The translations under genes and the position numbers were made by a program. Below the pieces are notes generated by a model. The model was not told where the DNA came from, ran no database searches, and saw nothing but the letters and a program-made list of their open reading frames with translations. From assembly GCA_946402595.1 (NCBI GenBank), contig CAMIWY010000116.1, positions 1-5,390 on the forward strand: DNA of 5,390 nucleotides, given 5' to 3'. Positions 4,763-5,390 of the stretch are shown here, one piece after another; the stretch's first letter is position 1, and each line of letters opens with the position of its first letter. Source of the stretch: an uncultured Clostridia bacterium. Its GTDB lineage: Bacteria; Bacillota; Clostridia; Peptostreptococcales; Anaerovoracaceae.

Positions 4763-5390
4763 ATGACTAAGAAAGATTTCTATTATCCTTCTGCTGACGG
4801 AAGGACCAGAATACACGCGATCAGATGGGAGCCGGAAGGGGCACCTGTCGCAATCGTCCAGATCATCCACGGAATGATAGAATTCATCGACAGATATGAT
4901 GAATTTGCCACATATCTTGCAGACCACGGATTCCTTGTAACGGGCGAGGATCATCTCGGACACGGAGAATCCGTCATATCCGACAAGTACCATGGCTACT
5001 TCGGCGAGAAGGGCAATGAATGGGTCATCGCAGACATACATCATCTCAGGCAGATGATGCAGGAAGAGTTCCCTGACAAGAAGTATCTGATGCTCGGTCA
5101 CAGCATGGGATCGTTCCTCGTCCGCCAGTACATAACTGAGAAGGATGCGGAATATGCCAGAGGTCTCAGCGGCGTGGTCGTCATGGGAACAGGCTGGACA
5201 CCTAACGCAGTATCCGGAATAGCCAAGACTCTGGCCAAGCTCCTGGGTACTGACAAGGTGGGAAAGACGGCCGAGACGATAGACAAGATGGCATTCGGAG
5301 CTTATCTCAAGAAGATAGACAATCCGAGGACCGTTTCAGACTGGCTCACCAAGGATACTGAGATAGTAGACCGGTACAGGGCCAATCCGT
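4763..5390 (+). CDS. Alpha/beta hydrolase, monoacylglycerol lipase/lysophospholipase-like (serine hydrolase), 3' partial
   Basis: The frame is open from ATG 4763 to the window edge, giving 209 complete codons with no stop. The start is supported by GGGGTGG (4751-4757) 5 nt upstream. The visible part is the N-terminal two thirds of an alpha/beta hydrolase. IIHGMIEFIDRY (34-45) holds the His-Gly oxyanion loop and resembles the HG-x-x-E-x-x-x-RY segment of monoglyceride lipase/PldB-like enzymes. EDHLGHGES (62-70) corresponds to the usual D-x-RGHG-x-S. The nucleophile elbow GHSMG (112-116) supplies Ser114. The cap region begins after about residue 145. The catalytic Asp and His lie beyond the window. 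No signal peptide is seen, so it should be cytosolic, probably hydrolysing an ester of a lipid or small molecule. The exact substrate is not predictable. Its neighbours give no pathway hint. Confidence 0.9.
   Translation, partial: MTKKDFYYPSADGRTRIHAIRWEPEGAPVAIVQIIHGMIEFIDRYDEFATYLADHGFLVTGEDHLGHGESVISDKYHGYFGEKGNEWVIADIHHLRQMMQEEFPDKKYLMLGHSMGSFLVRQYITEKDAEYARGLSGVVVMGTGWTPNAVSGIAKTLAKLLGTDKVGKTAETIDKMAFGAYLKKIDNPRTVSDWLTKDTEIVDRYRANP

Noticed and set aside
4703..5101. Minus-strand 132-residue frame with CxxC-like cysteines over the hydrolase
   Set aside because: The plus strand encodes an unmistakable alpha/beta hydrolase with GHSMG; the antisense cysteines are incidental.
1..5390. CRISPR array, tRNA, rRNA or riboswitch
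   Set aside because: No regularly spaced repeats, no cloverleaf or rRNA signatures, and no leader longer than about 210 bp resembling a known riboswitch class were seen.

Overview
The window is about 5.4 kb of mid-GC DNA that reads like a strictly or facultatively anaerobic Firmicute, most likely a member of Clostridia. The support is a class III (oxygen-sensitive) ribonucleotide reductase with its activase, GGAGG-type ribosome binding sites, sigma-A-like promoters (TATAAT), and a YpsC-like RNA methyltransferase. I cannot name the genus. Standard stop codons are used throughout.

Left region (2-2208): the C-terminal part of NrdD, the anaerobic ribonucleoside-triphosphate reductase, enters from the left edge and stops at 1210. 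It ends just after its zinc-site cysteines and lacks the glycyl radical domain that normally finishes NrdD. That domain is encoded 123 bp downstream as a separate 53-residue protein (1334-1495) carrying the motif RITGYLVG and ending RVKHGLR. The small gene has its own promoter (TTCATA-17-TATAAT), a well-placed GGAGG, tandem stops and a strong intrinsic terminator (1517-1551). NrdG, the radical SAM activase that installs the glycyl radical, follows at 1621-2208. The simplest reading is a split class III RNR: a catalytic subunit, a detachable radical subunit and the activase. The logic resembles the stand-alone glycyl radical protein YfiD/GrcA that rescues pyruvate formate-lyase, but here it would serve ribonucleotide reduction. 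This is the most notable feature of the window.

Middle region (2205-4555): a THUMP-type RNA methyltransferase of the RlmL/YpsC class overlaps the nrdG stop by ATGA, so it is probably translationally coupled to nrdG. Converging on it from the right is a 380-residue polytopic membrane protein of the ArsB/NhaD/CitMHS-like anion permease superfamily on the minus strand. The 20-bp convergent gap holds a small hairpin flanked by a longer-range inverted repeat.

Right region (4556-5390): a 207-bp divergent spacer carries a candidate promoter for each side, a 10-bp direct repeat and a hairpin. An alpha/beta hydrolase of the monoacylglycerol lipase/lysophospholipase type then runs off the right edge. 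The permease and hydrolase have no visible functional link to the nucleotide reduction genes.
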